Below are positions 7,744 to 10,220 of a DNA stretch of 10,220 bases, piece by piece. Origin of the DNA: Mucilaginibacter sp. (lineage in GTDB: Bacteria; Bacteroidota; Bacteroidia; Sphingobacteriales; Sphingobacteriaceae); the NCBI GenBank assembly GCA_014376655.1, contig JACMRC010000485.1, positions 1-10,220 on the forward strand, in the 5' to 3' direction. Under the pieces are notes generated by a model. That model saw nothing but the letters and a program-made list of their open reading frames with translations. It did not search any database and was not told the origin of the DNA. The position numbers were made by a program, and so were the translations under genes. Numbering within the stretch: the first letter of the stretch is position 1; each line of letters opens with the position of its first letter.

Positions 7744-9120
7744 TTACACCTTAACTTCTTTCCATTTACCTTTCTTGAAATAATACCAGGCTGCTAAGGC
7801 CAACAAAGTTTCCGCAATTGGGATGGATATAAAAGCACCCGTGGCTTTCATGTCTAAATGTTTAGACAGGTACCAGGCCAATGGTATTTGTATCAGCCAG
7901 AAACATATAAAGTTTATCCATGTAGGGGTTTTGGTATCGCCGGCACCGTTTAGGGCTTGGGTCATTACCATCCCTATCCCGTAAAAAATATAAGCCGAGC
8001 CAAAAATCTGTAAAGCTTGTGTGCCATATTTAACAACTTCTGCGTCCTGCGTAAATATCCGGATGATATGGTTAGAGAAGCATAGAAATATAACCATTAC
8101 CGCACCCATAAAAATGGCGTTATACTTTGCGGTTATCATTACACTTTTTTCGGCACGATCAATTTCTTCGGCACCAAGGTTTTGGCCAACTAAAGTTGCT
8201 GCTGCGTTACTTAAGCCCCAAGCGGGCAGTATAAAGAATACCACGTTGCGTATAGCTACCTGGTAGCCTGCAGAGGCCGCCGTTCCGCCTGTCTCAGCCA
8301 CTAAACGCGCTACTACTATCCAACTACCGCTGGCTATAACAAACTGCAATGTAGCGGGCCAGGCAATGTTTATAATGGATTTAATTACAGCTGCATCAAA
8401 ATTGAAATGTGCAGCCGTAAACTTAACTATACCATTGCCTTTTATTAAGTGATAAACCTGGTAAACCACACCCGATGTACGGCCCGTCACCGTAGCCATA
8501 GCCGCGCCTTTTAACCCGAAGAAGTGAATTAAGATAGGGCAGAGTATAATGTTAACCAAACTTGCTATCCACAAACTCTTCATAGCCATTGCTGCATTGC
8601 CAGCCCCACGGAATATGCCGTTTATCAGGAATATCAATATAATTACCAAACTGCCACCAAACATTATACGGGTAAATATGGCACCATCGGCTACCACTTG
8701 TTTGCCAGCACCCATTAGCCCTAAAATGTCGGCAGCATATATCATTCCCACAACAGTTAATACTGCCGAGATTATAAAAGCGATTATGAGGGATTGCGCA
8801 CCTGCATGCGCAGCGCCGTCCGGATTTTTCTCGCCAATGCGTCTTGCTACTACCGCGCCTGCGGCAGTACTTAAGCCAATAGCGATAGAATAAACTATGG
8901 TAATAACAGACTCGGTTAACCCAACACTGGCTATTGCGTTTTCTCCAAGCTTGCCTACAAAAAATATATCTACTAAAGCAAATACGCTTTCAAGGCTTAG
9001 CTCTAATATCATCGGCACTGCCAGCAGGAAAACCGCTTTACGGATACTACCGACGGTATAATCCTCGCTCTCGCCATTTAGAGATTGCTTGATTACAGAA
9101 ACGATATTTTTTAAAGTCAT
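7744..9120 (-). CDS. MATE family multidrug/metabolite efflux transporter
   Basis: A 458-residue polytopic inner-membrane protein with about 12 hydrophobic segments in two homologous halves, the normal size and layout for the MATE family (NorM/DinF-like), which export cationic drugs or metabolites in exchange for H+ or Na+. Visible landmarks are VPMILELSLESVFALVDIFFVGKLG at the first helix, split here as VPMILELSLE (35-44) and SVFALVDIFFVGKLG (45-59) with acidic D51; GIFRGAGNA (168-176); LVGQNLGAEEIDRAE (310-324), the repeat-half loop signature; and LNGAGDTKTP (390-399). A soluble head of about 24 residues precedes the first helix. It is the last gene of a - strand run, 28 bases after the 70-residue gene, with no promoter or terminator between, so it probably depends on transcription from upstream. 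No clear terminator follows; the opposing micro-ORF occupies that space. The substrate is unknown. Confidence 0.95.
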   Translation of the reverse strand: MTLKNIVSVIKQSLNGESEDYTVGSIRKAVFLLAVPMILELSLESVFALVDIFFVGKLGENAIASVGLTESVITIVYSIAIGLSTAAGAVVARRIGEKNPDGAAHAGAQSLIIAFIISAVLTVVGMIYAADILGLMGAGKQVVADGAIFTRIMFGGSLVIILIFLINGIFRGAGNAAMAMKSLWIASLVNIILCPILIHFFGLKGAAMATVTGRTSGVVYQVYHLIKGNGIVKFTAAHFNFDAAVIKSIINIAWPATLQFVIASGSWIVVARLVAETGGTAASAGYQVAIRNVVFFILPAWGLSNAAATLVGQNLGAEEIDRAEKSVMITAKYNAIFMGAVMVIFLCFSNHIIRIFTQDAEVVKYGTQALQIFGSAYIFYGIGMVMTQALNGAGDTKTPTWINFICFWLIQIPLAWYLSKHLDMKATGAFISIPIAETLLALAAWYYFKKGKWKEVKV

Positions 9121-9148
9121 GACAGGTTGGGGTAGTATCGGCTAATAA

Positions 9149-9361
9149 TTATAAAAGCACTTCACAAGAATAGCCATTTGCGTTTAATACTTCAACTATT
9201 TTTTCGGGGATGATAGCTTGCGCCTCGACCCGTAAAATTTTGTCGCAGTCGTCCAAATCAAAGTTAACCCGGCTTTCGGGGAAATGGTCAAGCAACTGTC
9301 TGATCAGGATCTCTGACGGCTCAACCTCATTAACATTTGTTTTAAAGACTTCGACTATCAT
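9149..9361 (-). CDS. Small 70-residue protein with a ferredoxin-like (HMA-type) layout
   Basis: A 70-residue protein without an identified family. The pattern of predicted elements is beta (IVEVFKT, 2-8), helix (15-27), beta (RVNFDL, 31-36), beta (ILRVEAQ, 42-48), helix (PEKIVEVLNANG, 52-63), beta (YSCEVLL, 64-70). This beta-alpha-beta-beta-alpha-beta order matches the ferredoxin-like fold of heavy-metal-associated domains. The CxxC metal site expected in the first loop is absent; only C39 and C66 occur, so copper-chaperone function is unlikely by the usual mechanism. It starts 8 bases after the DinB-like gene stops and ends 28 bases before the MATE start, so it is probably in the same transcript. 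The fold is inferred by eye from the sequence pattern. Confidence 0.8.
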   Translation of the reverse strand: MIVEVFKTNVNEVEPSEILIRQLLDHFPESRVNFDLDDCDKILRVEAQAIIPEKIVEVLNANGYSCEVLL

Positions 9362-9369
9362 AACATTAA

Positions 9370-9867
9370 TTATCCTGCTAATGCTTTAGCTATATTTTTT
9401 AGCTGATTGATATGCCTGGTGGTATGGAAAACATAAAACCAGAGAAATTCAAGCCTGGTCCAGGGTGGGGCTCCGGGTATCTTAAAATCAAGGCAAGTCA
9501 AAGTCAGGTCTAGCGTTTTAGCAGCAGCTATCAGCTTTTTAAAACTGTCTTCCAGTTTAGCCAGCATTTCTTTTCTATCATGCGGCCAAGCAGACGGATA
9601 AATAAAATCAGGCGATTTCATTTTGATATCCATATTTAAGAACACTTTGGCAGTGCCTTCAACGTTTTCATCCGGTGCGCGTTCCGTTGGTTGGGTTTTG
9701 CCATAAAGCACACCAATGCCCACAGCTTTAAAAACATGCTCTGTAACTTGCCCTGGTGTCCAGCTATCTTTAAAAGGCACAGTGTTAAATTGCTCGTCGC
9801 TTATAGCGGATATAGCCGATATTAAATCAGCTTTTGTTTTTTCTAATTCTGTTAATAAATCTTTCAT
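9370..9867 (-). CDS. DinB-like (DinB_2 / YfiT type) four-helix protein
   Basis: A 165-residue soluble protein of the DinB-like superfamily, four-helix bundles that carry a metal site of three histidines; members include thiol-transferase and many uncharacterised proteins. Helix 1 is residues 1-22; the first metal ligand is probably H44 in SWTPGQVTEHV, and the pair H148 and H152 in FHTTRHINQL near the C-terminus completes the usual triad. The length is typical for DinB_2 proteins. The name comes from the damage-inducible Bacillus dinB gene; it is not the E. coli DNA polymerase IV. The ATG at 9865-9867 follows an 11-bp hairpin whose base is 14 bases upstream. It is followed closely by the 70-residue gene and the MATE gene, suggesting a three-gene unit. 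The substrate cannot be inferred; a role in detoxification would suit the neighbourhood but is speculation. Confidence 0.9.
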   Translation of the reverse strand: MKDLLTELEKTKADLISAISAISDEQFNTVPFKDSWTPGQVTEHVFKAVGIGVLYGKTQPTERAPDENVEGTAKVFLNMDIKMKSPDFIYPSAWPHDRKEMLAKLEDSFKKLIAAAKTLDLTLTCLDFKIPGAPPWTRLEFLWFYVFHTTRHINQLKNIAKALAG

Positions 9868-9881
9868 AATGTAGCGGTGTT

Positions 9882-9911
9882 AAGTGCTTCGTCCTTTCAA
9901 ACGAAGCACTT
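9882..9911 (-). repeat. Perfect 11-bp inverted repeat (hairpin) between VOC and DinB genes
   Basis: AAGTGCTTCGT (9882-9892) is exactly complementary to ACGAAGCACTT (9901-9911) with an 8-base spacer. On the - strand transcript it begins 4 bases after the VOC stop codon and ends 14 bases before the DinB ATG. No U-run follows it on the - strand, so it is not a classical terminator there. It may be a transcript-processing or stability hairpin, an attenuator-like element or a factor-dependent end signal. Confidence 0.8.
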
Positions 9912-9915
9912 GTTA

Positions 9916-10220
9916 TTATTTCTGATTCTCGTCATAATTTATCATCCATTTTATGCCGAATTTATCTGTCAGCATACCAAACCATGCGCCCCAAAACATT
10001 TTCTGTATAGGCACCTCTACAATAGCACCGGCAGCAAGGCCATCAAATATTTTATTGGCTTCTTCTATGCTTTCAGGCGTAATAGAGATTGAAAAATTGG
10101 TACCAAGTGTAACGGTATGACCCGCCGACTCTAACGCGTCGGTAGCCATTAGTATCGTATTGCCAATTGGTAATGAAACGTGCATTAGTTTGTCTTTGTC
10201 TTCTTCAGGGAGATTTGCAC
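9916..10220 (-). CDS. VOC family protein, PhnB-like (N-terminal part beyond window)
   Basis: A partial gene whose 5' end lies beyond base 10220; the frame stays open from the in-window ATG at 10185 to the edge, adding residues ANLPEEDKDKL before it, so that ATG is internal. About 100 C-terminal residues are visible, against roughly 140-150 in full-length members. The conserved pieces are MHVSLPIGNTILMATDA, FSISITPESIEEANKIFDGL and the closing MFWGAWFGMLTDKFGIKWMINY, typical of the PhnB/YjdN branch of the vicinal-oxygen-chelate (glyoxalase/bleomycin-resistance) superfamily. Most members have no assigned reaction, so a metal-dependent lyase, epimerase or drug-binding role remains open. It is on the same strand as, and 48 bases upstream of, the DinB-like gene, with a hairpin between. 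VOC and DinB-like genes are common neighbours in Bacteroidota and other groups. Confidence 0.92.
   Translation of the reverse strand, partial: ANLPEEDKDKLMHVSLPIGNTILMATDALESAGHTVTLGTNFSISITPESIEEANKIFDGLAAGAIVEVPIQKMFWGAWFGMLTDKFGIKWMINYDENQK

Noticed and set aside
8549..8893. 114-codon open frame on the + strand opposite the MATE gene
   Set aside because: Antisense shadow of a membrane protein gene; the composition mirrors the hydrophobic codons of MATE.
9259..9266. - strand TAACTTTG match that could be an internal promoter for the MATE gene
   Set aside because: It is inside the 70-residue coding sequence, the nearest - strand TTG is about 22 bases away, and a match of this length is expected by chance in a window this size.
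1..10220. CRISPR array, tRNA/rRNA, insertion sequence, phage or defence island
   Set aside because: No regular direct repeats, cloverleaf-like sequence, transposase or defence-type domains were seen on either strand.

Overview
The window looks like chromosomal DNA from a Bacteroidota bacterium, most likely family Sphingobacteriaceae (Mucilaginibacter/Pedobacter-like). The evidence is a secreted PKD-repeat protein ending in the CHU_C / 'gliding motility-associated C-terminal' sorting domain of type IX secretion, a long multi-PAS histidine kinase typical of the group, a secreted DUF1080 protein, A/T-rich translation starts with little Shine-Dalgarno sequence, and a TAnnTTTG-type promoter element. 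The genus-level guess is inference from gene style, not from a marker gene.

Left part (1-3290, + strand): a soluble histidine kinase with five PAS-like modules is followed 61 bases later by a small exported, proline-rich, Spy/LTxxQ-like protein. A strong intrinsic terminator closes this unit. No response regulator lies in the window, so the kinase looks orphan here.

Middle part (3291-6465): a 925-930 residue secreted modular protein on the + strand has an N-terminal domain, PKD repeats and a CHU_C tail. It runs tail-to-tail, with a 7-base gap, into a 79-residue unrecognised protein on the - strand.

Right part (6466-10220, mostly - strand): a secreted DUF1080 protein has its own promoter-like element and terminator. 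A divergently oriented 36-codon membrane micro-ORF on the + strand was found by reading the gap. A compact - strand cluster follows, which in transcription order is a VOC/PhnB-like protein (cut by the window edge), a perfect 11-bp hairpin, a DinB-like protein, a 70-residue ferredoxin-fold-like protein and a MATE efflux transporter. The spacings of 8 and 28 bases suggest that the last three genes are co-transcribed.

I found no RNA genes, insertion sequences, CRISPR arrays, phage genes or recognisable defence system. The window is mostly ordinary core/accessory Bacteroidota content. The points most worth a second look are the micro-ORF, the hairpin just ahead of the DinB start, the small protein paired with the MATE pump, and the poly-proline exported protein behind the orphan kinase.
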